Assembly (NCBI GenBank): GCA_017979445.1
Contig: CM030707.1
Span: forward strand, 18,303,086-18,367,085
Direction of reading: 5' to 3'
DNA from: Akebia trifoliata
Taxonomy: Eukaryota > Streptophyta > Magnoliopsida > Ranunculales > Lardizabalaceae
DNA: 64,000 nucleotides
The position numbers and the translations under genes were made by a program. The first letter of the stretch is position 1, and every line of letters starts with the position of its first letter. Shown one piece after another: positions 22,440 through 34,322 of the stretch. The notes below the pieces were generated by a model that made no database searches, was not told where the DNA came from, and was given only the letters and a program-made list of their open reading frames with translations.

Positions 22440-23281
22440 GCTGTGATAATAGGAATGTGTTGGATCATTCAATGGTCCACTCCTCCGTCGCCTTCTACTA
22501 CTATTTCTCCTTCACGATGATGGTGATGGTGGTGGCGGCACAACCTCTTGGTGAAGTCTTCCGACATGTCTCTTATTCGGAGTTCATGAAGGGATTTGAG
22601 ATGTTGAAAGCCATCGGGAAGCTTTTTCAACTTTGGGCAATCTCCTATATAAAGTACTTTTAAGAAGGGCATCATCCACTCATCTATCTCACTCAATTCC
22701 TCCAGCTCAGGCAAATCCCATATCCCTAAGGATTTCAGTTTTGGAAAACTTAATTGCCGTCCCTCATTGCTGCTCCTGCTGCTAATGCCACCCCAACCAA
22801 TCTGCCTTCCCAAGTAACTGTCCTAATATAGAAAAGTACCTCCAAATTGGGCAATTGTGCCAAGGTGGTGAGTGGGTCTGCCATTAAATTGTTATTACAT
22901 AATACAATTCTCTGTAGGCATTTCAGAGAGTGTGTCCACTGAGGTAAGTGCCCTTCCTTCATAACCCCAACTAAATCCAAATTTTCAACGGCATCACAAA
23001 GCCTTACGCAATATTCTTCTTTGTCTTCATGAACCAATTTTCGCCAAGAACTAAAGAGAAGATGCCTTAGTTGTGGATAGATTAGCAAACTTTCCACACT
23101 TGTATAACAAGCATCTAAAGTTTGCAAGTTCTGTAGCTCATATAATAAATCTGGATATTCATTCACCTCTGTTCCCCTCACATTTAAATAACGCAAGTAA
23201 ATCAAGTGAACCACATTACTTGGCAAATGTTTTATCTTTGTTTCTGACAAATCTAACACCCGCAACCATTTGATGCTCTTG
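22440..23281 (-). pseudogene. NLR3psi: truncated LRR end of an NLR gene
   Basis: The sequence matches the LRR half of NLR2 (RVLDLSETKIKHLPSNVV at its start, then the RLCDAVE, MKEGHLPQWT and LAQLPNLEVLF segments). It begins abruptly at about 23281, so CC and NB-ARC are gone. Two internal LRR segments of roughly 110-150 bp each are deleted (junctions near 22987 and 23024). A frameshift near 22830 splits the frame, and a TGG to TGA change gives a stop at 22469 just after the histidine-rich tail. At least five independent lesions, so it is not a functional receptor. It could still act in NLR gene conversion. Confidence 0.92.
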
Positions 23282-23711
23282 TTATTGGATTTAAAAGTGT
23301 AGAGAATTTAAATGGAGGATGAGGTCTTTCTTGAGTGATGTTAATGGAGATTATCATCAGAGAGAAGATGGTGGCTTCTCAGATTAAAGGGGAAGGGTTC
23401 CCTCCAAGGGCAAAGAGATAAGAGAGAGAGAGTCCACTAATAGCTCAACTGAAGAATTTACGGTGGAAGAACTTAACCCAGAGTAAGGAAATGCAACCAT
23501 AAGAAGAGAGGGGAAGACGATACTATGCAAATGGTTGCCAAATGTTTTGATATAAACTAATTAAGATGACTTAAATATCTTTATAATTCATTTTGCACTA
23601 TCTACAACATACATTTTGGATTTTTTATTTTTATTTTTTATTTTAGAGTTACATTGGATCAATTGGACTTCGGACATGTAGCATTTCAATTTTATTTGGT
23701 GGGAGTTACCT
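23282..23711. other. Junction DNA between NLR3psi and duplication copy A
   Basis: It is unrelated to the other NLR loci and to copy B. No gene is supported. Confidence 0.4.
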
Positions 23712-24002
23712 TTGTCCGATTTCCATGCTTGTAAATTCTCTATAGGTCAGCTTAACCTCCTATTTAGGAAAATTGAAAAGTGTGCTCTGCATATAAAAAT
23801 ATACTTTAATTTCTCATACTTTATCGTATTAGGCCTTATTTGTTGATCTAGAATCAATTTGATATATTATATGATTTTTATCTTTATCATAATCCAAATC
23901 CTCCATTTTTAGGTTGGAGCAGATCTGATTTGGGTATGATCTAGTCATGCTGATTGATACTCCCTCAAATTCGATTTCATAGACAAATGATTTTATTTTT
24001 AT

Positions 24003-24188
24003 TGAACAGAGACATCAGGCCTCTTAGAGCACTGATTAATCCTCAAGGCACATGCAATCCCTCCCCACGACACCCACCAGATAATTTCTGGTATTAGTCT
24101 CTTGGCGGTGGGAGGGCTTAAGGGGGCGATTCAAACTCAAGACCTCCACTACTTGAGGTGTGATCTAGGCCACCTCACCAACCCTTAC
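24003..24188 (-). mobile_element. tRNA-derived SINE (minus strand)
   Basis: On the minus strand an A-box-like TGGTGAGGTGGCC (near 24165-24180) is followed about 35 bp on by a B-box-like GGTCTTGAGTTTGAATC (near 24128-24145). The body ends in an A/T-rich tail (CAATAAAAATAAAA). The copy B partner keeps only the 3' part (about 41940-42020), so B lost the Pol III promoter half. Clear target duplications were not found. Confidence 0.55.
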
Positions 24189-24713
24189 ATGTTTATAGGA
24201 GAAAAATATTATTTCTAGTAAATATTGTAAAACACAAGGAATCCAAATCTTCTAAGAAAATCATGCTCTTAAGATTTCAGCTAAGAGGACAGATGAAGAT
24301 TTCTTCTCTAGTTGTGTGTTTGGGACAAAGGTACTCCGTTGCCAATCCCCATGGCTTCAAAGAACCAATTTCCACGAATATCCATTTGTAATCAAAGAGA
24401 GAAATAATTCTCATTGCTTTTCTTTCCCAACATTCAAACAAACCTAATTAGCACAGTTCATGAACTATTATAATGACTATTATACTTGTAAATTATATAG
24501 AGGTGATGGATAGATGTTAGAAAAGTTGAGATTACATTACTTTTAACGCTCAAAGATAAAAAGATAAGACTAATAAAGTATGATGGAAGTGCAAAAGACT
24601 TCTTTATCTGGAATACATGGTGTGTCCAGGGTTGGTTACATAATATAATTTCTATAATAATAGTAAAGAAAAGCATGTTTCTTTACAAGAGGGATTTGAC
24701 ATGTTGATGTTCT

Positions 24714-27700
24714 TTAGTGCAGATTGCTGGCTCCAGAATGGAGCTGGACTGTCCTGCTTGGCATTACCTGAAGGACTCCTGGTTCCTCTGCCCAAAAAAA
24801 TAATTTCAGTCGATAATAATGTTAAGAAGCAATGATGATCACGATATAACAAAATGCATGATCAGAACTCATTTAAGTCTTTGTAGGTCCAATACCAGAA
24901 TTAGAACAATAACTCCGTCATGATTGACCCAAAACTCATTGTAGCTCCATTGCCAGAATCAGAGTTTAAAGATCTGACTCTTGTGGATTGTCTTGACTCT
25001 TGACCAAGACACAATTGATTTTTCTCCTGCCCAATACAATTTCTCGAGATGATACCATAGATCTAGGCCAGGATAGACATGTAATGAATTCTAATACATG
25101 TTCTTCTAGGCAAATCATAATGACAAAGTCGGGATTCGGAAAAATTGTGACAAGGGAAAATATTTAAAATAATCAGTAAAATTCAGAAAATTTTGGGAGT
25201 ATATTGTTACTTAATACAATATTAAACAAGATTTCTTATTAAAATATATCTTTCAGAGGTTTGTGAATAAGTCGGGATTAAATCACTGATTGAAAGAAGT
25301 GCATTAATTGGGACTTCTTAAAAAAATTGGAGAATTTGTCACTATGGGCAGATCTGCTAGTGCCCTCAATCGCATAGGCAACTGTCTAGGTAAGTGTCAA
25401 GTTTCTGAAAAACACGATTTCCCTATAAGATCCACCACCAATGGTCTGGCTTCTCTGGTAAAAAGAAATGAAAGAAAGAAAGAAAGAGGTATGCTGTGTC
25501 ATACCCCAAATCCATCCTTTGGGACTAGATCATTGCCTCATTAACAGAGATGCCAAGGGCATAATTAACTATTCAACAAATATGCGAATTATACCACTGA
25601 ATAATACAAGAATCGATTAAAACAAGCGAACAATTTAAATATATAGAAAATTTGTAACTTTCAGACAAATTATTCATTTCCCTAATTAAACAGCACACAC
25701 GCAGGCACATGGACATTAAAAAAGGTGTATAAAAAGGGGTTAAAACAAATAAACCTAATTTTGTTACAGTTCTATGTATCTCATTATCTCACACGGTAGT
25801 ACATTCTTCATTCTCTCCTTGCCCTTCACGGATCACCTTTAGACAACCTCAGCTACTATATATCGTCTGTGTCCAAGGTTATCTACTAGTAAGCCTGTTT
25901 CTTCTCTTCCTTTTCTCTGTCTTTCTTTCTCTCTCTGCCCTATCTCTGGGGTTTTGGGAAGAGAAGCTTAGTGAAAAATCATACTCGATTAAGAGTTTTC
26001 TGTGTATTTTATGAAGCTTCCCGTTGATAGTTCAATGTTTAATGTAATTTTAGAATATGAGAATTAGAGTGCCAATCTCATATATATATATATATATATG
26101 AGATTATTTAAATAACATATTATTTCATAATTTCACTTTTCTGATCTATTAAGTTGATATGCATGCACTGGAGGAGTTACGATAACCCAGATCCTTCATA
26201 TTGGGAGGCATGGGTTAATGTAAGCAAGATAGCGAAGCAGACTGGACAATTCACATTATTCACAGCCACTAAAGAATGTTGGAATTGGGACCATCTTATA
26301 ACACCACATCAGAATACCTCGACAACTAGATCATTGATCTGCAGGATTTTCTGATTACACTTTCAGTTAAAGTGGTTTCAGCTGATGTTATTGTTAATAA
26401 ATTTAATACTAACAAGAAGGGAGTTTGGTTGAGGGGTTGATGGCCTAGATAGGGCCCATTCAACTCTACATTAAGTAAAGAAATAGTTAAAAGGCTTCTT
26501 CTAATTACAAAGTCAAGAGGTTCTTCAAATTCTCTTTATGTAGAGAGTGGATTTGATTGCTCGTACAAAGACATGCCCTTACAATAAAAAGGCAGACTAG
26601 TGGGTTTTCATGTGTGCATGCAAAGTCTGATATCTCGATGTGGGTGGAGTAAGCAATGGCCAAATTTTAATTTTAATTTATTAAGTAAGCTTAATCTTCT
26701 TGTTCCTTGATAAGCAGCCTAATATTTCTTTTATCATTGCATCAAACAAAACAAATCTACATTTATGCTTATTATTTGCATGTAGTACCATGGTGCAACA
26801 TTACATAGATAACTTTCTTCTGCAAATTAAATTACTATAGTTGATGAACAAAAGAGAACTCCCAAAAAATAATTATCTAATAAACAAAGATTTTGTGCCA
26901 ATAGTAGGAAAATCTCATGTATAAAAATATAGTATAAGCACAACAATCCATAGGAACAAGTAACACAATAAATTAATTTATTTGACAAATTATCATTTAA
27001 ATATGAAGGGTTTAAGAAAATACAAGAAGCCAAAGGCAAAAGAGACGAAGAAAGTTGCATAGGGCAGAATTCCAATTGAATCCTGCCCTACACATGGGGT
27101 GATCTGAGAAGGGCTTGAAAACCGAGCAGGTTAGTTTTCCGTATAGCCCAAACCCATGGTACCTCGTTTTGCAGGAAGCTCTGTTCAGCATAGTAGCTGA
27201 GTCGAGATGAGTAGCCACTTTGCCTAGCTTGTAAAGAGTCGAGTAGGGCAGAGGCCCAAGATAAGCTCTCCCCTTCTCTAAGTAGAGAAATGGAGATAGT
27301 ATTCCGAGAATCTAGGAGTGATTGATCAAGTCAATCACACCCTTTCTTAACCATAAGGAGTTGGCCTAGTGGCAAGCCGAGTCTTGATAAGCTCCCCAAG
27401 AAGAGTAGGTCAAGTGTTTGAAACCCCACGAAGCTATGAATTTCTTGGGGCCACCCTCCAGGGTCCAATGGACCCTTGACTCAACCTGTTGCACGGAGGA
27501 CTTTCCAAGGGAGCAGTGCGTGTGACCGCGGGATTAGTTCTACCAGAAGGTTGGGGATACCCACAATATCAAAAAAATAAAATCGCACCCTTTCCTAAAT
27601 GGATAGCTTCCAAATTAGGGATTCTTTCCACTAACGGACTCCTTGATTGGGAGAAGATTATTCCCACATCCTTGAGATTTTGGGATAGGATAATTCCAAA

Positions 27701-28910
27701 TCCCTCTAAGCAAGGAAGGGGATTACATAGCAAAGGGTAGGAGTTAAGGAAAGAATATTGCCTATAAAAGGGGAAGAGACCACTGAAGAACGGACTTGTT
27801 GGGTGGTAGAAGAATTAGACATCTATTGTTTTACGGCATATTTGTCTCCAAGAATCCTCTAAGTTGGGCGTCAGAAGGTGTTTGGCAAGTACCACACCAG
27901 TGCCCCAGGGGAAGAAGGAGGTCACAACATTGAAGCCACGGCTTGAGGTGTTAAGGGTGCGATTGGATTTTAGCCCCACAAAAGTTAAAGCTAAACCAGA
28001 AAGGCCTTAAAGGGTGTTATAGACCAAAAATACCGACTTTTTTGAGATACCAAAGCATGAGAGCAATAGCACTCTGAAGCCCCAACCAGCAGCAAATGCT
28101 TGCTAATCCACAAGTTCATAAGATACAAAAACAATCACAAAAAGCTCTCTCAACGCTCTAGAGTCCCAACTATAAGCAAGAGGTTCCCTCAAAAACACCC
28201 AATTCTTAATTCACCACGATTCAAACTCTAAAATGATAATTTTCCCACAGAATTCTACTCAAACTAAATCTTCCTACACTACCATTTCTATAACAATTTA
28301 ACCAGACAAACACCCACGTGTCCAAATTTCATCAATCTCCAATCACTTCAATGGACCATCGGAGAGAATTCGATTAACAACCATCAAACATCTTTTACAC
28401 AAAACAAAACTTAAAACCACAACAAATATTCAGTTTTAATAGTTGATTTCAATAGGACACCCACCACATGCAAGAGATCTCCAGAGAAATTCAATAATTA
28501 AACAGAGCCAGAGAGAGATGACTACTTGAGATTTTTGAAACCTGATCAGGAGTAAGCTTAGCAGAGAACCCCATAGCAGCGTTGCTGTAACTGTAAATTA
28601 AAGCGTCTTTCGCACTCTCCTCACTAACAAATACATCAAACCGGAGAACATTTCAACAAACATAAACCCTAAAGAAACTAACCCTAACCGTAATATCAGA
28701 GAGAGATAGATAGAGAGAAGAGAACCTGCCGAGAACAGAAGCAAGGGTTCTGATATGGAAAGCTTTTGGTTCTTCTCCCTCTGGTTTCTCTGTGTAAATG
28801 ATGTGAACAGCAGCTTCTCCATTACCAGAAACAGTGCCCGCCATGATCGAAATCAGAAACAACAAAGATATCAACAAAAACGACGAAGAAATCAACAAAT
28901 TTCTCTGCAT
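24714..28910 (-). CDS. Inhibitor I9 domain protein, SPI-1-like subtilase inhibitor (copy A)
   Basis: Three exons: 28910-28726, 28623-28526 and 24787-24714, with GT-AG introns of 102 and 3738 bp. The joined length is 357 nt, or 118 aa, all phases fitting. Residues 1-29 form a signal-peptide-like hydrophobic stretch (SSSFLLISLLFLIS). The rest is a free-standing peptidase inhibitor I9 (subtilase propeptide) domain: HIIYTEKP, then YSYSNAAMGFSAKLTPDQV, then the short last exon EPGVLQVMPSRTVQLHSG and a stop. No protease domain follows. Arabidopsis SPI-1 is such a protein and inhibits a mature subtilase; a similar apoplastic role is inferred. The last exon was found by its phase and fit, so expression data would help. 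A near-identical copy lies at 42524-46554. Confidence 0.85.
25490..25772. other. Segment present in copy A, absent in copy B
   Basis: The flanks match B directly (43346-43350). A TATG sits at both A boundaries, and B has one CATG at the join. This fits a microhomology deletion in B better than an insertion in A. No gene inside. It lies within intron 2 of the I9 gene. Confidence 0.6.
27351..27580 (+). mobile_element. tRNA-derived SINE, copy A
   Basis: A box TGGCCTAGTGG (27362-27372) and B box GGTCAAGTGTTTGAAACC (27408-27425) are spaced as in tRNA-derived plant SINEs. The body ends in CAATATCAAAAAAATAA. A target duplication flanks it: AATCACACCCTTTCTTAA at 27333-27350 and AATCGCACCCTTTCCTAA at 27581-27598. 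It sits in intron 2 of the I9 gene, opposite strand. It is present in both duplicates, so the insertion is older than the duplication. Confidence 0.85.
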
Positions 28911-28949
28911 CTGTGTTCTTGACTCTTCCGATTTCTCCCTCTATTTATT

Positions 28950-28957
28950 GTTTTATA
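28950..28957 (-). promoter_or_regulatory. TATA box of I9 gene, copy A
   Basis: TATAAAAC on the minus strand, about 40 bp above the ATG at 28910, implies a very short 5' UTR. It is conserved at the same distance in copy B (46594-46601). Confidence 0.6.
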
Positions 28958-31427
28958 GACTTCGTGACGAAGTTATCTGAACTTTAAAACTCTTCTATAT
29001 TTTTTTTGGACGATTTAGTTATGCCGCTCCACATTTTGGTCAATATTAGAGGGAGTCCCCTGTATTTTTTAATTTGATGACATGCCTCCTTGACCTTGGT
29101 TTTGCTTGAGAGATTATCAAAAAATGACCTAAATACCCTTATCTTTAACATCTAGCCAATGAGGATATTTTTCATAAGGGTGGCAATTCTACCACAATCC
29201 ATCAACACGACTCGAAAAAGACAAGAAGTTGGGGTGTTTGGGTTGAGCCTAATCATGTTGACTCGTCCAACCAAATTATTAAACAAATCATGTCTAGTTA
29301 GGGACATCAACCTATTTTATAAGCATGTCGTATTAACCTATATACAATCTGATTAGTATATAATCCACTTAATAACTGAGTGAGCTTAGGGGTTAAGTAA
29401 ATTTTCAAACACCCTTACCTCAAAATGACAAAACATCACACACAAATGACCTATTGCCACCCCTAATTTTTCATCCCCAAATTTTTTTGTCATGAAGATG
29501 TTAACATCTATGAAAATTTATTTTTAATCTATTCAATCTTGTCCTTAATCGATCATATTCAATATCTTTACAAAAGATCCTTATTTTTTTAATAAAAAAT
29601 CTATAGTTCATATCTAAAAATGTTATCTTATTCTACATACGAGTTTGTCATTTTCAAGTTGTGAATTTTGAGAATAAACTTATTTAACATTCGATCCATC
29701 TTTTTTAGTTTTTTTTATTTTTTTACAAAATATTTTCAATTTTACTCAAAATTTTATCATTCTACTTCTCTAAGAAGAATTATCTTATTCTCGAGATTCG
29801 AATGTTAAAGAAGATAGAATCTTAGGTTGAAAATGAAGGTAAATAATATAAATAACAGGATACAACTAATTGAGTTTAAGAAGAAATAAAAATAAACCAA
29901 GGGATTTTTTTATTGAGCCTTCAAAACATTCAATCTTTAGTTACTCGCAAGAGTTATCCAATCTCACGTTCAACTTTTGCTTTTCAAACACACTCTTGTA
30001 TAATTCTTGAGATTTAAAGGTTGGAGAAGATAAATTATTATTTAGCAACTTGTAAGAATTGTCAATTTTCGTTCAACTTCATTTTTCAAACAAACCTAAA
30101 ATCGTAATCTTCAAAATGAAAGTAAGAAAGTTGAAGATGACCAAATTTGGGAGAAAATCAAGGGATTTTTGGGTGGAGATTAAAAAATGAGGGCATTTAG
30201 GTCATTAAATTAGTCTTAAGAGTAGAAGTGTTAGGCCAAGGGCCATGTCATCCATTTAAAAACACAGGGGGGTATCTCTAATATTCATCAAAATATAGAG
30301 GGGTATATCTAAATCACCCTCTGTTTGTGTTTTTTTCCATTTATATATCCTAACTCTTGTTTGTCTCGGAGTTTTCGTCGCTTCTTAGAAATGCCACGTG
30401 GCATACTTTTCGACATGTGGACTAGAAACGTTCTCGAGTTGGACCATAAATTGACCCGATTGTGTCCAATAGATTTTATATTTTTATAATAAATAATAAT
30501 AATAATTTTATTTATACAAAAATAAGAGTGATAGAACACCAACATATCCATCTTGTAATAAGAAAAATATTATAATTATTTAAATAATTATGATCCAAAG
30601 GAGAGGAGATATGGAATATGGGCCGATTTGGAGCAATTGGTGGGCTTGTACGCATAGCCCAACATTACCTCTATCCAAGAATAGGAAGGCTCCTACAATA
30701 TATGAGATATATTTTGTGAAATATTTTGAAAATGTTGGCCAAGTTAAAGAAAATTTGACCAAGTCAATCTAATTTTATTTTTTTCATGTAAAATATTTAA
30801 TTATTTTAGTAATTTAAATGTTTATATTTTACGAAATATGATTTTGTAACAGAGCATACTAATCGACCTTAAAATAAAGAATTTAACATGAAGAATAATT
30901 AGGTTCGTTCAAGTCGAGACTGAATCTCTAATCTCATACATGAAAACATTGGCTTTAAAGCTCATCGTCAATTTGACTAATTTGTTGTGTCTAAGTGCAT
31001 TATCATTTGACACATTTTATTTTATTTCTTTCAATTTTTTTCCAATAATACCAACGATGAAGGCTCTTGTTCTAATGATTTCTAGCTATGAAAAAAAAAA
31101 AAATCAAATACACTCTAAAAAAATCTAAAAATCGTCAAAAAGTTTCTAAAACTCAAGCGCTTCTTCCAAGTTTCTACAACACCGAAATATTGAGTTATTG
31201 CCCAAGAAGAGTTATTGACCATTTTGGCCATGACAACGACGAATGGAGAATAAGATTCATATAGCCTATGAAAGGGAAACCCAAGTATTTATAATCTATT
31301 TGGTCCAAAAGTATATTGAGTTATGGGTATGTGACCAAAAGGGGTATGCCTAAATAATTAGTCTTTTTTATAATTTTAATTTAAACAAAATTTATTTTGT
31401 GCCTTTCTTTTAATCTTCTTCTCATTC

Positions 31428-31550
31428 TGTTGAGTTTAATCCCACATCGGACACTCATTGCCTTATATATATATCTCTCTCTCTCTCTCTCTCTCTCTCT
31501 TTATAAGCTCTTTGGCCTCTCCGCTCATTGTCAATTGGGTTTTATCCATG
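31428..31550 (+). mobile_element. TRIM-related LTR fragment, copy A, with expanded (CT)n
   Basis: TGTTGAG and ATCCCACATCGG (31438-31449) match the TRIM LTR described at 34027-34322. Then come TA and CT microsatellites, then TATAAG (near 31502). The homologous copy at 50748 has a USE-TATA gap of 26 bp. Here the microsatellites stretch it to about 52 bp. The similarity stops soon after TCAATTGGGTTTT. Confidence 0.55.
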
Positions 31551-32374
31551 ATCCTTTGACCAAGGGAGAGTTGGCCGGTCCTTCAATTAAGGATTTAATG
31601 GGGGCAATTAAAGGCTTGTTTTCCATGATTTAGCTTTAATCATGGGACAAATCTAGTCATTATTGATCCACGATCAAGATACTTTCTGTTTATAATTGAT
31701 TCTTTGCTATCATGACAATTGTTCAGATCTTGAGTGAATATTCTTGTGAATATACGAATGATTTGCCATTTAATTCAATCCACGTCATTTTGTCCCTCAC
31801 GTTTATGTTCTAATATAGTGGGATTTTACGACCTACCCCCGCAATAACTTATGAGTTTTTTACCAAAACGGTCAAGTATTTTGCCAATATTATTGAAAGG
31901 GCCATATATCCATTTTGGTATTTTTCATTTTTATCAAAATGGGTATGTACGTTACTCATTAAATTGAATTTACCTTTATATCTTTATTTTCAACCTGAAA
32001 TAAATTGCAAATATAGTTATGACTTTTTCATAATTTTGTAAAAAAAAAAAAAAAAAAAACGTTTGTCTTTTATTTAAAGCTCACAATCCATTTTGGTAAA
32101 AACAAATAAATACCAAAATGGATATCTAACTCTGAGTGAGCGAGTAACTCTTGCCTCATACTTGACCATTTTCCAATAACTTATTTATGCGCACAATTTC
32201 ATTTCCCTTGTTGCAATCACATTTATGTTGCAAGTAGAAAATATCACGACGACGACAACAACACACGTATTCAAATCTTGAAGTTGCATGGATACATCTT
32301 TTGATCCACTAACAACCCATTGATCAAGAACATAGAGTCACACAAGAATTTGCTCAAAGTCCTGATTAATGTCG

Positions 32375-33140
32375 CTAATTACAAGCTTTGGCACGTCTCA
32401 AGGCGGTGAAAGCTAGTAACCTATAACCCACAAACATGAGAACCAATGCAGCGATGCACACGCCAGGATGAACTTGCTCTTTGACAAACTTGCAACTGGC
32501 TTTGTTGCTACTAGGATGGGAGCAACCTAATAGGGCCAAGATCTCGTCCCCTTCCCCGAATTGTATGTCAATGAGAAGTCTATAACAATAAAAGATAAAG
32601 GAGGTATACTTGATCCAAGCCATACAAGTTGGAACCTTTTGCACATAAAATCCCCCTGTGAGCACGAAGGCTAACATTATAACATAAAATCTTCCCCCTG
32701 TGGCGAAAACTGCATTGGAGGCCGGGATAACTCCCCAAAGATGGCCATGAAGAAAAGGAAGCCGAGGCGATCTTGAACATCATGGATGCTGGAATTCCAC
32801 CACATGAAACCAACTAATAATGCGGCGAATATCACATGGAAGACTCTTAGGGAATTGAATGATTCATGTTTTCTTTCTCTTAGGCTTCTCTGGAGGAGAA
32901 TGGTGAATCGGTTGAACCAACTTGTGTTGGTGTTGGTGTTACTTCTACTACAACACCTCTTGTTCTCTTCATTGTTCCTTTGGTTGTTGTCTAAGACTAC
33001 TTTGTCTTTGGTGGCGATGGTGGTGGTTGAATCCATTAAAGCCTTAACCTTGGGAGCTAATAAGTTCTTGTATGAGGAGATTAGTGATTGCTTAATGTTG
33101 GGCTTGTTCTCCTCCCTTTGATCATTAAGTTGACACACCC
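32375..33140 (-). pseudogene. ABCG25psi: duplicated last exon of an ABCG25-like transporter
   Basis: It matches the transmembrane exon at 51621-52675, including the splice acceptor (TTATGCAG equivalent at 33141-33143) and the [12 protein letters not shown] start. About 280 bp encoding the central membrane helices (roughly 51950-52232 in B) are replaced by about 25 bp. One A is lost in CCCCAAAGATGG, which shifts the frame, and a TAG at 32375 ends the protein seven codons early. No nucleotide-binding exon exists in the A duplicate, because it ends inside the intron. It cannot encode an ABC transporter. Confidence 0.95.
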
Positions 33141-34026
33141 CTGCATAAGTTGTAACAATGCGTTCATCGTTAAATTATAGATAATAAACTCCAATGAACA
33201 AAACAAAATATCGCGATAGAGTAAATTAAATCATCGTCAAAGTCTTATCCCAAGAAGAAAATACCTAAGTTTCTTATTTTGTTTTTGTTTTTTTTTTTTT
33301 TAATTTTTAAATATTTGAGTAAGCTTCATGCACCCAAAACATATCTTAACGTTACAATGTCATAATAAACCTTATTCACATATTTATGCTACTTTTAGAT
33401 TTCTCCCAACCAATTCTACCAACTCTTAGAAACATCTATTCAAAACTCATATATATTTTCATATGTTCCTAAAGCAAATTTAATATGAGAAACTTAGAAT
33501 TAAAAAAATAAAAAGATTTACTTCATCTCTCAACAGGTTGTGCCCACTAAAAACTCAAGCTAATTTTACGATGTAATCAAGTGGACATTACAACGCTCTT
33601 TAGAGTTCTCTCAACTCAATGAGACACTCGAGCACTCAATAAACACTCCAAATAAAACAAGATATATTTAGGAAGGAACTTGTATTAGTTTCTAAGATGT
33701 TTCAACTATATAAACTGGAATGACAGTTACTCAAGCATCGTCAGGTCATTTGCATGAGTGTTGCAAAGGTCTACGACAATGAGCTATATTTACTCAAAAG
33801 ATCCCTTATGTCAAAATTTTAAAATAATACACAATTTTTGGTACCATTTTAAATTTAAAACTTGAGACTTCACCCTAAACCTTAATGACATTTCACCTAA
33901 TCAAAATACATTGTTATATTAGATTTGAGAATAAAACCTTCGGATTAACCACCAACACTACACACTACTTGATCAATCCATAACACTTATATATATTAAT
34001 TTCCAATAAAATCCTTTCTAGCTACT
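33141..34026. other. Duplicated ABCG25 intron DNA, copy A
   Basis: Counterpart of 52676-53545, intron 2 of the intact gene. No gene is seen here; the long T run at 33287-33302 is shorter in B. Confidence 0.7.
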
Positions 34027-34322
34027 TGATAAGTTTGGGGGTACAATTGACATTGAGTGAAGAGGCCCAAGAGCAAAAAGAGACAAGGCAATAAGTGTCC
34101 AATGTGGGACTAAACTCAACACACCCCGGCACGTGTGGATTGGACTGGATCAAGTATGTGGAGATATGAACTGAGTGACGAGAAAGAGAGAAAGGCCATC
34201 TCTCATACCATGATAAATTTAGGGGTCTAACTCAAAATTAATTGACAATAAGTGGTGAGGCCCTAAAGTTCATAAGGAGAGAGACAAGACGATGAGTGTT
34301 CGATGTGGGACTAAACTCAACA
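34027..34322 (-). mobile_element. TRIM retrotransposon, copy A
   Basis: Two LTRs of about 110 bp (TGATAAG ... CTCAACA on the plus strand) flank about 90 bp. The target duplication CTACT is perfect (34022-34026 and 34323-34327). On the minus strand the 5' LTR is followed by a slightly mutated initiator-Met primer site (TGGTATGAGAGA). The whole is under 300 bp with no coding capacity, which defines a TRIM. The same insertion with the same target duplication is in copy B. Confidence 0.85.

Noticed and set aside
25727..25740. TATA box (GTATAAAAAGGGG) of a plus-strand gene
   Set aside because: It lies in the segment missing from copy B. The CT-rich stretch that follows leads to no coding region I can support.
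26154..26354. Plus-strand frame conserved in both duplicates (also 43820-44098)
   Set aside because: Its conservation is explained by the recent duplication. The C-terminal ends differ by an indel, there is no recognisable domain, and it lies inside intron 2 of the I9 gene on the other strand.
27489..27740. Plus-strand frame of 83 codons, with a relative at 45173-45400
   Set aside because: It starts inside the tRNA-derived SINE and runs over its tail and target duplication. No protein family is visible.
30580..30772. Frames on both strands at the same place, repeated at 48255-48447
   Set aside because: Overlapping open frames on both strands in AT-rich DNA, with no domain, are conserved only because of the duplication.
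31428..31550. U6 or other snRNA gene, because of the USE and TATA motifs (also at 50748)
   Set aside because: No U1-U6, U3 or 7SL sequence follows the TATA box, and the same motif pair lies in TRIM LTRs. It is a mobile element promoter, not an snRNA gene.
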